From NCBI GenBank assembly GCA_965203635.1, contig OZ241903.1, positions 2,542,001 to 2,606,000 on the forward strand: 64,000 nucleotides of DNA, in the 5' to 3' direction. This stretch comes from Aldehydirespirator sp965203635. Lineage in GTDB: Bacteria > Actinomycetota > Acidimicrobiia > Acidimicrobiales > Aldehydirespiratoraceae. Of the stretch, positions 7,926 through 16,506 are shown in pieces; within the stretch, counting starts at the first letter, position 1; the number at the start of each line of letters is the position of its first letter. Made by a program: the position numbers and the translations under genes. The notes beneath the pieces were generated by a model that did not search any database, was not told the DNA's origin, and worked only from the letters and a program-made list of their open reading frames with translations.

Positions 7926-9305
7926 GTGACCGGCCAGGGCCTGCAGGACTTCCTTCGTGACTACGAGGCCGCGCACCCAGACGACGTCTACACCGTTGAT
8001 CGTCCGGTCTCGCTGGACCAGGACATCACCGCGGTCGTGTGGGAGCTGGCCGAGCGGGGTCAGCATCCGCTGTTGCGCTTCCCCAGCGTCGAGGGCTCGG
8101 ACCGGGAGGTGGTCACTAACCTCTTCGCCTCCCGCCTGCGGATCGAGCGGATGCTGGGCGCCCAACCGGGCGAACTCCACGACAGCTACCAGCGGCTGGC
8201 CGGGGCGGCGATGGACATGCGTGAGCTCGACAGCGGGCCGATCACCGACCGAGTCGACGCCGGCGATCGGGTCGACCTGTTCGACCTGCCGCTGCTCACC
8301 CATTTCGAGACCGACCGCGGCCCCTACATCACGAGCGGGATCGTTGTGGCCGAGGAAGCCGGGACCGGGCGCGGCAATCTGAGCTATCACCGCTCGGTGG
8401 TGGCCTCATCGACCTCGCTAGGCACCAGCCTCCATTCCCGGGGTGATCTCTGGCGGCTCCTGCAGGACGCGGCCGCGATGGGCAGTCGGCTCCCGGTGGC
8501 GATGGTCATCGGCGCCCACCCGCTGTTCATGCTGGCGGCATCGGCCCGGGTCGCCTTCGGCGTCGACGAGCGCGAGATCGCGGGAGGACTGCTGGGAGCG
8601 CCCCTTGAGGTCGTGCGCACCCCCAAGCACGGCCTCCGCGTTCCGGCCGCGGCCGAGGTCGTGCTCGAGGGCGAGATCGATCCCGCCGCCGACGAGGACG
8701 AGGGCCCCTTCGGCGAGTTTTCCGGGTACTCGTCGGATCGTTCGACCCGCAACCGCATCGACGTGTGCACGGTGATGCAGCGCAGCGGCGCAGTCTGGGT
8801 GGATGTGGTGGGCGGGAACTCGCACGAGCACCTCAACCTCGGACGGGTGCCCCGTGAGGCGGACATGATCGCCAAGCTCAAGGATCGCTTCGGATCAGTG
8901 GCCGCGGTGCACTATCCCCATTCGGGTACGCACTTCCACTGCTACATCGCGGTCGACCAGCGCCGGCCGGGCGAGGCCCGCCAGGCGCTGCTGGGACTGT
9001 TGGGCTGGGACCCGTACCTCAAGACGGTTGTGGCTGTCGACGCGGACGTCGATGTCAAGAGGGACGAGGAGGTGCTCTGGGCCCTGGCCACCCACTTCCA
9101 GCCCGACCGGGACATGATCGTGATCGACGGGCTGCCGGGCAGCGCCCTCGACCCGTCGGCCGACAAGCTGGGCACGACATCGCGGCTGGCGCTCGACGCC
9201 ACCCGGGGCGAGGGCTTCGACGCTCAGCGCATCGAGATCTCGGACGCGGCTCGCACTGTCGGCCGGGAGATCGCTGGACCGCGGGTGAGCGAATCGAGCG
9301 ACTGA
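7926..9305 (+). CDS. UbiD family decarboxylase
   Basis: A 459-residue protein with the UbiD signature blocks: LLRFPSVEGSDREVVTNLF near the N-terminus, GNLSYHRSVV, the central EGPFGEFSGY and a C-terminal LGTTSRLALDAT. UbiD enzymes use prenylated FMN to (de)carboxylate unsaturated or aromatic acids. The flavin prenyltransferase (UbiX) needed for the cofactor is not in the window. GTG at 7926 is taken as start; the frame is open much further upstream, but that part overlaps the amidohydrolase gene in another frame. It is likely the last gene of the CobW operon. Confidence 0.85.
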   Translation: MTGQGLQDFLRDYEAAHPDDVYTVDRPVSLDQDITAVVWELAERGQHPLLRFPSVEGSDREVVTNLFASRLRIERMLGAQPGELHDSYQRLAGAAMDMRELDSGPITDRVDAGDRVDLFDLPLLTHFETDRGPYITSGIVVAEEAGTGRGNLSYHRSVVASSTSLGTSLHSRGDLWRLLQDAAAMGSRLPVAMVIGAHPLFMLAASARVAFGVDEREIAGGLLGAPLEVVRTPKHGLRVPAAAEVVLEGEIDPAADEDEGPFGEFSGYSSDRSTRNRIDVCTVMQRSGAVWVDVVGGNSHEHLNLGRVPREADMIAKLKDRFGSVAAVHYPHSGTHFHCYIAVDQRRPGEARQALLGLLGWDPYLKTVVAVDADVDVKRDEEVLWALATHFQPDRDMIVIDGLPGSALDPSADKLGTTSRLALDATRGEGFDAQRIEISDAARTVGREIAGPRVSESSD

Positions 9306-9321
9306 CCCTGGGCGGGGCCGG

Positions 9322-10209
9322 TCAGGCCGCGGCAGCGGCGGCGTGAGCGTGCACCCGGCGGGAGCCGAGGGCTTGCAGCAGCCCCTTGACGGTGAGCACC
9401 GCCAGGAAGACCACGACGGCGGTCAGGGCCATGGTGGCGCCGGCTGCGGTGTCGTAGTGGTAGCTGGCCAGTAGGCCGACCACCACCGAAGCGGCCCCGA
9501 TGCTGCTCGCGGCGGCCATGATGCGCGGCACCCGCTTCACCAGCAGCACTGCGGTGGCCGGCGGGGCGATCAGGAAGGCGAACACCAGCAGGTTCCCGAC
9601 CGCCTCGAACGAGGCGATGATCGAGATGGCCAGCAGCACCAGCAGAACGGCGTGGGCGAGGCGGGGCCGCAGGCCGAGCACCTGTGCCTGGGCGTAATCG
9701 AAGGTCATGACCAGGAACGCCCGGTAGAACACAGCCACCCCGCCTACCGAGATGACCGCTGCGGCTCCCTGGCGGCGCAGGTCGTCCGCGTTGACACCTG
9801 TGATGGACCCGAACAGGAATCGGTTCAGATCTCCGGTGTAGGCGCCCGACGAACTGGACATGATGGCCACGGCCAGGGCCAGGAATCCGACAAAGAGCAC
9901 CCCGATCGAGGTGTCGTCGGGAAGCGGTGAGTGGCTGCGGATCATGTTGATGCCCCACACCATGGCGATGGCTGCGACGAAGGCGCCGATGGTGGTGTGC
10001 ACCCCGATGATGAAGGCCAGCGCGATCCCAGGCAGCACGCCGTGGGCCAGTGCGTCACCGAGGAAACTCATGCCCCTCAAGACCACCCAGGTGCCGACGA
10101 CCGATGTGGTGAGAACCGCCAGCAGGCCCGCGTAGAGGGCTCGCTGCATGAAGACGTTGGATATGAACGGGTCGATCCACCACGCCACAGGGTCGGTCAG
10201 CAACTCCAT
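9322..10209 (-). CDS. znuB: Zinc/manganese-type ABC transporter permease
   Basis: A 295-residue integral membrane protein of the ABC-3 family with about eight hydrophobic segments. Characteristic blocks are LRGMSFLGDALAHGVLPG, GVLFVGFLALAV and FAFLIAPPATAVLL. It would form the channel of a metal-uptake transporter. It lies directly behind the His-rich binding-lipoprotein gene on the same strand (21 bp gap) and in the same predicted Zur-controlled unit. The C-terminus carries a small VHAHAAAAAA tail. The matching ATPase is encoded elsewhere, most likely at 23876. Confidence 0.9.
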   Translation of the reverse strand: MELLTDPVAWWIDPFISNVFMQRALYAGLLAVLTTSVVGTWVVLRGMSFLGDALAHGVLPGIALAFIIGVHTTIGAFVAAIAMVWGINMIRSHSPLPDDTSIGVLFVGFLALAVAIMSSSSGAYTGDLNRFLFGSITGVNADDLRRQGAAAVISVGGVAVFYRAFLVMTFDYAQAQVLGLRPRLAHAVLLVLLAISIIASFEAVGNLLVFAFLIAPPATAVLLVKRVPRIMAAASSIGAASVVVGLLASYHYDTAAGATMALTAVVVFLAVLTVKGLLQALGSRRVHAHAAAAAA

Positions 10210-10230
10210 GGCGGGACGTTCTAGCCCGGT

Positions 10231-11571
10231 TCAGCCAAGGGCGTCGACGATCAGGTCGGTGTTGGTGCGCAGGAATCCGGTATAGGTCTCCGCACCGCTG
10301 CCAGGAGGTCCGAGGCTGCCGGTGTAGAGGGTGACTACGTCGACGTCGCCGACCCGGGCGGCCAGGGCCTCGATGTCGTCGGCGGAGTGCAGGGTCTCGG
10401 CGAAGATGGCCTTGATTCCCTCGTGCTCGATGATCTCGGCCAGCGCTTCGAGCTGGGCGGGGCTGGCCTGGGCCATGCTGGCCGGCGTCGGGATCACCGT
10501 GCCGATGACCTCGAAGCCGTAGCGATCCGCGTAGTACCCGAGGGCCTCGTGGTTGGTGACCAGCTTGCGGTTCGCGGCCGGAAGCTGCTCGACCTTGGCG
10601 GCGATCTCGGTGTCCACCGCCTCCAGTTCTGCCACGTAGCTGTTCAGGCAGGCTTCGACCGCGGCCTGGTCGAGGCCCACATCCGTCGTGAGCACCTGGG
10701 CGAAGGCCGGCAGCGCCTCCGCCACGCGGTGGGGGTCGAACCACACATGGGGATCGTCCCCGCCGTGCTGGTGGGCGTCTTCTTCGTGGGCTTCGTCTTC
10801 GTCGTGGTCGTGGGCGTCTTCTTCGTGGGCTTCGTCCCCGCCGTGCTGGTGGGCGTCTTCTTCGTGGGCTTCGTCTTCGTCGTGGTCGTGGGCGTCTTCT
10901 TCGTGGGCTTCGTCTTCGTCGTGGTCGTGGGCGTCTTCTTCGTGGGCTTCGTCTTCGTCGTGGTCGTGGGCGTCTTCTTCGTGGGCTTCGTCTTCGTCGT
11001 GGTCGTGGGCGTCTTCTTCGTGGGCTTCGTCTTCGTCGTGGTCGTGGGCGTCTTCGTGGTCATCGTGGCCCATGTCGTCTTCATCGTGGTCGTGGGCGTC
11101 TTCTTCGTGGTCGTCGTGGCCGGTCTCGAATCCGTACGGGATGGGGTCCATGCCTTCGGCGAAAGCGAATACCGGAGTGCCGGACTCCGCCACCGCTTCG
11201 AGAGTGTCTTCCAAGGCCTCCTCCAGGGCCAGGCCGTTGGCCACCACCAGCGTCGCGTTCTCCATACGCGCCCGATCCTGCAGCGAGGGCTCGTAACCGT
11301 GCGGATCGCCGCCGACCGGGATGATGGTCTCCACCTCGGCCAGCCCGTCGCAGGCCACATTGGCAACTACGTCGGCCCAGATGCCGGTGGTGGCCAGGAT
11401 CGTCGGGGCCTCAGCGCCTGCACCCGGCGGCTCGGGCGCGGGGTCTCCCGAGCAAGCCGCCGCTCCCAGAGCCGTCGCGGCAACCACGGCGACCAGCATC
11501 AGCCTGCGGTCTCGGGATGATCTTGCGGAGCCCCGGCGAGGATGGCCCTGAACTGTCGTCCCTTGTCGCAC
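10231..11571 (-). CDS. znuA: Zinc ABC transporter substrate-binding lipoprotein, very His/Asp/Glu-rich
   Basis: A 446-residue lipoprotein. The signal peptide LMLVAVVAATALGAAAC gives a lipidated Cys at about residue 40. The cluster A-I metal-binding fold follows (TTGIWADVV, GGDPHGYEPS, DPHVWFDPH, NHEALGYYADRYG). Between the first and second ligand blocks lies a charged loop (about residues 152-275) made of seven 13-residue units plus irregular ends, almost only H, D and E. Such loops in ZnuA proteins are thought to gather Zn ions; this one is unusually long. GTG at 11571 follows a ggagga ribosome-binding site. The gene diverges from a Fur-family regulator over a palindromic operator, so zinc-dependent repression is likely. 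Confidence 0.92.
   Translation of the reverse strand: MRQGTTVQGHPRRGSARSSRDRRLMLVAVVAATALGAAACSGDPAPEPPGAGAEAPTILATTGIWADVVANVACDGLAEVETIIPVGGDPHGYEPSLQDRARMENATLVVANGLALEEALEDTLEAVAESGTPVFAFAEGMDPIPYGFETGHDDHEEDAHDHDEDDMGHDDHEDAHDHDEDEAHEEDAHDHDEDEAHEEDAHDHDEDEAHEEDAHDHDEDEAHEEDAHDHDEDEAHEEDAHQHGGDEAHEEDAHDHDEDEAHEEDAHQHGGDDPHVWFDPHRVAEALPAFAQVLTTDVGLDQAAVEACLNSYVAELEAVDTEIAAKVEQLPAANRKLVTNHEALGYYADRYGFEVIGTVIPTPASMAQASPAQLEALAEIIEHEGIKAIFAETLHSADDIEALAARVGDVDVVTLYTGSLGPPGSGAETYTGFLRTNTDLIVDALG
10771..11043 (-). repeat. Seven 39-bp coding repeats in the metal-binding loop
   Basis: Seven in-frame units of 13 codons. Five read DHDEDEAHEEDAH in succession, one reads QHGGDEAHEEDAH, and a last one returns to the first type. 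The near-identity of the DNA suggests recent expansion by slippage or unequal exchange, so copy number may vary between strains. Confidence 0.93.
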
Positions 11572-11612
11572 GGCTACGCTCCTCCGGTGTGAAAACGGCG
11601 CTCGGTGGATCA

Positions 11613-11632
11613 TAATGAGAGTAAGTATCATT
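11613..11632. promoter_or_regulatory. Fur/Zur-type operator
   Basis: An AT-rich palindrome (aatga-gagtaagta-tcatt) in an otherwise GC-rich region, centred between the divergent znuA-like gene and the Fur-family gene. Size, symmetry and place fit a Zur box controlling both transcripts. Confidence 0.7.
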
Positions 11633-11655
11633 CGCACAACCCTCAGGGGGAGGTC

Positions 11656-12129
11656 ATGACAAGAGGCCGCGATACCGATACGCCCCTCTCCACCAGTGAC
11701 CTGCATGCCGCGGTGAGCCATTGCCTCGCGAGCCACGACTACCGGTACACACAGGGTCGCCGACGGCTCGTCGAAGCGATCCTGGCGGCCGGCCAGCCGG
11801 TGACGCTTCCCGACATCGTGGTGGCCGCGCCCGGTCTGGCTCCCAGTTCCGTCTACCGGAATCTGGACGTGCTGGAACGATCCGGCGTTGTGAACCGAAT
11901 CACCGCGGCCGGCGACCACGCCTACTTCGAGTTTGCCGAGCCGCTGCTATCGCATCACCACCATCTGGTATGCGTCGATTGCGGCAGCATCGAGGACGTC
12001 TTCCTGGATGACGAACTGGAGGCGAGTGTTGATCGGAGCCTGGCCGAGGTTGCTGGGCGGTCGGGCTTCACGCCCCTGCGTCACAGCCTCGACCTGCACG
12101 GCCGCTGCGCCGGCTGCGAGTCCGGCTGA
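11656..12129 (+). CDS. zur: Fur-family regulator, probably Zur
   Basis: A 157-residue Fur-family repressor. A winged helix (YTQGRRRLVEAILAAGQPVT, then PSSVYRNLDVLERSGVVNRI) is followed by the dimerisation part with the His cluster HHHHLVC. Two Cys pairs (CVDCG and CAGCESG at the end) form the structural zinc site. The position, divergent from a zinc-uptake gene over an operator-like palindrome, argues for Zur rather than Fur. ATG at 11656 has gggggagg just upstream. With zinc bound it should repress the transporter and perhaps its own gene. Confidence 0.85.
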   Translation: MTRGRDTDTPLSTSDLHAAVSHCLASHDYRYTQGRRRLVEAILAAGQPVTLPDIVVAAPGLAPSSVYRNLDVLERSGVVNRITAAGDHAYFEFAEPLLSHHHHLVCVDCGSIEDVFLDDELEASVDRSLAEVAGRSGFTPLRHSLDLHGRCAGCESG

Positions 12130-12136
12130 CACCGCG

Positions 12137-14653
12137 CTACTCCCCAACCGAGTCCTCTGCATCGAGCAACGCCGCGACGGGCACCTCGATCTCGCTGCTG
12201 CGGTACCAGACCCCCGCCGGAGCGTCGGCCGGCAGGAAGGCGATGTCAGGCGTGATCACCTCGCCGTCGGCGTCCCTGAAACTCACCTCGGTACGGCCGT
12301 CGGCGACGTGTCTTGCCCTGATCTTCCCGATGGCGTTTCCGCCCACCTCGATGTCTCCGCTCGTGTGCCAATGGCCGGCGGCGGCGCCGGCGGGCAGGAA
12401 CCGGTTCGGCGGCAGGATCCTCTCGCCGCCGGCCAGCTCGACGCCGTATTCGAACCGCCCGTCGTCTGCTAGCCGGACGACGATCTGCAGTCGGTGGGGT
12501 TCGGGCGTCGTAGCCGGTTCCGGTGGCGTCAGCCCGAGCATCTCGCGAAGCTCGGCGCTGCCGTCGAGCGAGAGGCGCTGCAGGAACCGCCGGAGCGCCG
12601 CGTCGCCGGCCGCGGCCGCGCACAGCGTCCGATCGACGGCCAAGCCGTGGACGGGCCGCGCCAGCCGCAGGTAGGAGTCAAGCGCGACGAGTTCGTCAAT
12701 GTTGGCGGCCCCGGCTGCCTCGAGCGCCTCGCGCAGGGCGTCCTCCCCGGGGCTACAGCCCGACTGCCGTGCCATCATCGTCCAGACGCCGGGATCCTCC
12801 CAGCCGGCATCGGCGCTGCGGGCCGCGGTGATGATGTCACCGGCCGCGACCGCGGGCGCGACGATGCTCTCTGCGTAGGCGACTTGGGAATGGACGGTGG
12901 CCGCATCCTGGAACGACAGCTCCGGTTGACCCTCGGCCCGGTCCAGCAGCGATCTCCAGTCGGCGGCCATCGATGCGTAGTGGGAGGACGCGGCGCCGGC
13001 CGCGTCGAGCCAGAGTTCCTCGATAGCGGTGGGATTGATCGCTTCCCTGGCCCGCCATCCGTCGATCATTCCTGATGCGCTCAACAAGGCCGCGTACTGC
13101 TGCCCGAACGCGCTGATGAGACTGCTTGAGGAGGGGTTCGTCACGTTGACCCGCTCGGGGTCCGAATCCTCGGACAGCCCCAAGAGCGCGGGCCTCTCGA
13201 AGACGCCGTCCAGAAGTTGGGTCTGCACGCCCGCTGTGTAGACGGCCTGGCGCCGAATCTGGGGGTCAACGTCCGCTTCCGGGTCGGCGACCGGGGCCAC
13301 CGTCGTCGTGACCTCGCCGTCGCTGTCGGCCTCAGCGGTCACCGTGTAGTCGCTGGCGCCGACGGTGACCTCTACGGGCCCGAACGTGGGGCCGCTCAGC
13401 ACCATCAGGTTGTGCCATAGGCCGTGGAAGCCGATCTCGTTGCCTTCGGCGTCCTCGGTGACGACCCCGACGAACAGCCACGACGGGCCGTGCTGGTAGA
13501 AGGTTGCCCTAAACGGTGCCACTTCGTCGATTGCGGTGCTCGATGCGCTGGCGGTCTCATCGCCGGTGTGGTACGCGACGCCGGCGCCCCAGATGCCCGG
13601 CACGGGGCCCAGCAGGTCGAACACCCGTCGCCCGACGACATAGATGAGGGCGTGGCTGCCGTCGTCGGGAAGCTCACCGCCGCCGATGTTGCCGATCCTG
13701 TAGTGGACGCCGAACGGATCGCCGGCGACGACCTCTGCGGGAGTGCGGACTTCCTCGACCTTCAGCAGGGGCTCCTGCTGGCGGGCCGGCTCGTCCACGA
13801 GGTGGACGGTGAGGGTGAAGTCGGCCTGCAGCGGCTGGCGGTCGCGCTCGTAGTAGGTCGTCGCCTCGATGAGGTAGACGCCGGGCAGCAGGTACTGCTC
13901 GAGGCGGGAGTTGCGGAACTCGCCGCCGTCGTCGTTGGCGCCGATTATGCCGTGCTCCAGTGACGCCAGCGACAGGACCGGGTCGCCGTTCTCCGACTCC
14001 AGGTCGATGCGCACCCGGGCGGCCTCCGTCAGATTGAAGGAGTAGGAATGGGCGGGGTGCGCCGACACATAGCGTGAGCCGCACGTCTCGAGCGACCAGG
14101 CTCCCTCTGCCGTCAGATCGACGCCGGGCTCGAGCGTGCCGAGATGGACGAAATCGCAGCCCTCGACCCGGCTGACCGTGAGGGTGAAGTCGGCCGGCCC
14201 CCGATCGCGCCCGCCGACTGTGGTGGCTTCGACCAGGTAGGTGCCGGGCGTGAGCTCGCGCTCGATGCGGGCGTCCAGCCGGGCCCCGTTGTCGTCGTTA
14301 CCGGTGATGCGGCTGCCGTCCTCGGTGAGCAGGTAGAGGTATGAGTCGGCCTCAACCGACGAGAGGCCGATCCTGACCCGGCCCGCCTCGGCGACATGGA
14401 ACCGGTAGGTGTGGGCGTCGCTGCCCGACCGGAAGCGCGAGTCGCAGTCCTCGGTCGTCCAGCGACCCTCCGCCTCCAGCGCGCTGTCGGCCCCGGCGCC
14501 CAGCGTCCCGAGGTCTGTCACCTCGCAGTCCGCGGCTTCCTGGCCCAGGGCGATGCCCGATCCGGCTAGTGCTAGTGAAGTGGCGACCAGGGCAACGACC
14601 GCCCCCGACATCATCAGCGCTCGCACAGGTTTGAGGAGAAGGGAGCGGTGCAT
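12137..14653 (-). CDS. Large secreted protein with two PPC-like domains
   Basis: An 838-residue protein that I do not recognise as a whole. The N-terminus is a Sec signal (LKPVRALMMSGAVVALVATS, then LALAGSGIALGQEAA). Two repeats follow, each beginning CEVTDLGTL / CDFVHLGTL and containing YRFHVAEAGRVRI / YSFNLTEAARVRI, NDDNGA / NDDGGE and PGTYLVEATT / PGVYLIEATT. This is the pattern of bacterial pre-peptidase C-terminal (PPC) beta domains. The middle (KVEEVRTPAEVVAGDPFGVH) looks like an immunoglobulin-like segment; the rest is partly helical with no known motif. No protease catalytic triad is seen. ATG at 14653 follows ggaggtttcgatc. It is probably exported and may be adhesive or a scaffold. 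Confidence 0.75.
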   Translation of the reverse strand: MHRSLLLKPVRALMMSGAVVALVATSLALAGSGIALGQEAADCEVTDLGTLGAGADSALEAEGRWTTEDCDSRFRSGSDAHTYRFHVAEAGRVRIGLSSVEADSYLYLLTEDGSRITGNDDNGARLDARIERELTPGTYLVEATTVGGRDRGPADFTLTVSRVEGCDFVHLGTLEPGVDLTAEGAWSLETCGSRYVSAHPAHSYSFNLTEAARVRIDLESENGDPVLSLASLEHGIIGANDDGGEFRNSRLEQYLLPGVYLIEATTYYERDRQPLQADFTLTVHLVDEPARQQEPLLKVEEVRTPAEVVAGDPFGVHYRIGNIGGGELPDDGSHALIYVVGRRVFDLLGPVPGIWGAGVAYHTGDETASASSTAIDEVAPFRATFYQHGPSWLFVGVVTEDAEGNEIGFHGLWHNLMVLSGPTFGPVEVTVGASDYTVTAEADSDGEVTTTVAPVADPEADVDPQIRRQAVYTAGVQTQLLDGVFERPALLGLSEDSDPERVNVTNPSSSSLISAFGQQYAALLSASGMIDGWRAREAINPTAIEELWLDAAGAASSHYASMAADWRSLLDRAEGQPELSFQDAATVHSQVAYAESIVAPAVAAGDIITAARSADAGWEDPGVWTMMARQSGCSPGEDALREALEAAGAANIDELVALDSYLRLARPVHGLAVDRTLCAAAAGDAALRRFLQRLSLDGSAELREMLGLTPPEPATTPEPHRLQIVVRLADDGRFEYGVELAGGERILPPNRFLPAGAAAGHWHTSGDIEVGGNAIGKIRARHVADGRTEVSFRDADGEVITPDIAFLPADAPAGVWYRSSEIEVPVAALLDAEDSVGE

Positions 14654-14741
14654 GATCGAAACCTCCGTTCGCGACCGACCACGCGGGCGGGCGAATGCTA
14701 TACGCAACGCTCCACGTAGAGGTCGAGCGGCGGCCGCGATG

Positions 14742-15626
14742 TCAGGGTTGGAACGGGCCGCGGCCCAGCTGGTCGCGCACCGTGACCACCGGGGGGTTGG
14801 TCATGGAGCGGCGCTGCCAGTTGGCCCCGTCCACCACCAGGGTGTGACCCGAGATGAACCGCCCGTAGGGCGACGCCAGGAAGGTGGCCGCCCAGCCCAG
14901 CTCCTGGCGCTCCCCCACCCGAAGCGCGGGCTGGCAGGCGTCCTTAGCGCCGGTCCGGTCCAGGCTGGAGCGGATGTCGGCGGTCATGTCCTCGTGGGGG
15001 AACAAGCCGGGCACCAGGCAGTTCACCTGAATCCCGTAGGGGCCCCACTCCACCGCCAGCGACTCGGTGAGGCTCTTTACCCCGGCCTTGGCCGCGGCCG
15101 AGTGGGCAAAGCCCGGGCCTCCGGTCCAGGCGTAGGAGGCGCCGACGTTGATCACCGAGCCAGGAGTGCCTGCGGCCAGATGGCGGCGGCCCATCTCCCG
15201 GGTGCAGTTGAAGGTGCCGTTCAGCGTGATGTCGACCACGGCGCGCCAGGCGTTGGGCGACATGTCCTCGGCCGGCACACCGAAGTTGGCCGCCGCGTTG
15301 TTGACCAGGACGTCGGGCAGTCCGAAGGCCGCCTCTGCTGTGTCGAAGGCGGCCGCGACGGATTCCGGATCGCGGATGTCGCAGACTGCGGTGGCCACCT
15401 CCGCGCCGAGGTCCTCCATCGCGGCCTGCCCCGCCTCCAGGTGCTCGGTGGAGCGGCTGGCGATCACGATCGCGGCCCCCAGCCGGGCGAACTCCGAGGC
15501 GATGGCCTTGCCCAATCCGGTTCCGCCGCCGGTGACGAGAACAGTCTGGCCGTCGAAGGTTCCCGGCCGCAGCGCGGTCTCCCCGACCGGCGGTGGCGCG
15601 GGCAGGCCGGAATGCTCAGCGGTCAC
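14742..15626 (-). CDS. SDR oxidoreductase, 2,4-dienoyl-CoA reductase-like
   Basis: A 294-residue short-chain dehydrogenase. The NADP loop is TGGGTGLGKAIA, followed by NNAAANF and a catalytic region reading GASYAWTGGPGFAHSAAAKAGV. The usual YxxxK is replaced by SxxxK, as in peroxisomal/mitochondrial-type 2,4-dienoyl-CoA reductases, which supports a role on unsaturated acyl-CoA. It starts with GTG after a gggagggggg stretch. It lies downstream of enoyl-CoA hydratase and acyl-CoA dehydrogenase genes on the same strand, but an inverted repeat in the gap suggests it has its own promoter. Confidence 0.82.
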   Translation of the reverse strand: MTAEHSGLPAPPPVGETALRPGTFDGQTVLVTGGGTGLGKAIASEFARLGAAIVIASRSTEHLEAGQAAMEDLGAEVATAVCDIRDPESVAAAFDTAEAAFGLPDVLVNNAAANFGVPAEDMSPNAWRAVVDITLNGTFNCTREMGRRHLAAGTPGSVINVGASYAWTGGPGFAHSAAAKAGVKSLTESLAVEWGPYGIQVNCLVPGLFPHEDMTADIRSSLDRTGAKDACQPALRVGERQELGWAATFLASPYGRFISGHTLVVDGANWQRRSMTNPPVVTVRDQLGRGPFQP

Positions 15627-15638
15627 GGCACCCCCCTC

Positions 15639-15687
15639 CCGATATTGATGCAGATTCCGCCCCTATAGGCACAATATCGGCATCAAT
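15639..15687. promoter_or_regulatory. Nested inverted repeats upstream of the SDR gene
   Basis: Arms ccgatattg (15639-15647) and caatatcgg (15672-15680) are perfect 9 bp inverted repeats. A second pair, attgatgc (15644-15651) and gcatcaat (15680-15687), overlaps them. The element lies just upstream of the SDR gene's GTG. It looks like a TetR-type operator; the cognate regulator is not evident. Confidence 0.5.
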
Positions 15688-15715
15688 TTCGGGGTGAGGT
15701 CGGTGCACGGCCGGT

Positions 15716-16492
15716 TCAGCTCCCGGTGTAGCGAGGGTCCCGGCCCTCGGCCCGGGCCGCCCTCATCTCTGCGAAGTCGTCGCTGCGGTTGAGGAACGTC
15801 TGGAAGATCAGCTCGTCGGCCATGGAGACCCGCTGCTGGGGCCGGGCCAGCTGCGAGATCACCCGGCGGGCCAGCTTCACCGTGACTGCCGGAGCGGCCG
15901 CGATGGCCTCAGCCATGGCCCGCGCCTCGGCGTCGAGGTCGTGGGGGGCGACCACTCGGGACACGATGCCGTGGGCCAGTGCTTCCTCGGCGGACAGGAC
16001 CCGCCCGGTCAGCACCATGTCGCTGACCAGCCCGTGGCCGCACATCTCGTACAGCACGCTCACGCCCCCGGTGTCGGGGATCACCCCGTGGCTCACCTCG
16101 GGCAGCCTGAACCGGGCGTTGTCGGCGGCGATGCGGATGTCGCACAGCAGGGCCCGCTGGAACGATCCGCCCATGGCCCAGCCCTGGATGGCCACGATCA
16201 CGGGAGCCTCGAGTTCCCACAGCCGCTGGATGCCCCTATGGCCCCGCACCATCAGCTCATGGTGGGTGATGTCGGTGACGTTGCCGATGGCGGACACGTC
16301 ACGGCCCGAGGACCAGCTGCGGCCCTCCCCCCTCCAGATCACGGCCCGCACCTCGGGCCGGCGGGAGAGCTCCTCGAGGATCTCGAACAGCCGGACGTCC
16401 ATCTCGTCGTCGAAGGCGTTGTGCTTGTCCGGGTTGTTGTTGGTGATGATGGCTATGGCGCCGTCGACGTCGAGACGCACCCTGTCGGTCAC
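15716..16492 (-). CDS. Enoyl-CoA hydratase/isomerase family protein
   Basis: A 258-residue crotonase-fold protein. Visible blocks are NNNPDKHNAFDDEMD, WRGEGRSWSSGRDVSAIG (first oxyanion strand), IQGWAMGGSFQRALLCD (second oxyanion loop) and RLPEVSHGVIPDTGG. It likely hydrates or isomerises an enoyl-CoA. GTG at 16492 follows a G-rich Shine-Dalgarno and lies 14 bp after the acyl-CoA dehydrogenase gene, so the two are probably translated from one message. The exact substrate is unknown. Confidence 0.87.
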   Translation of the reverse strand: MTDRVRLDVDGAIAIITNNNPDKHNAFDDEMDVRLFEILEELSRRPEVRAVIWRGEGRSWSSGRDVSAIGNVTDITHHELMVRGHRGIQRLWELEAPVIVAIQGWAMGGSFQRALLCDIRIAADNARFRLPEVSHGVIPDTGGVSVLYEMCGHGLVSDMVLTGRVLSAEEALAHGIVSRVVAPHDLDAEARAMAEAIAAAPAVTVKLARRVISQLARPQQRVSMADELIFQTFLNRSDDFAEMRAARAEGRDPRYTGS

Positions 16493-16506
16493 GCAGCCCC
16501 CCTGGC

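Noticed and set aside
10387..11520. Plus-strand frame with a Val/Phe/Gly-rich repeated product
   Set aside because: It is the complement of the His/Asp/Glu repeats in the zinc-binding lipoprotein; the membrane-like composition is a by-product of those codons.
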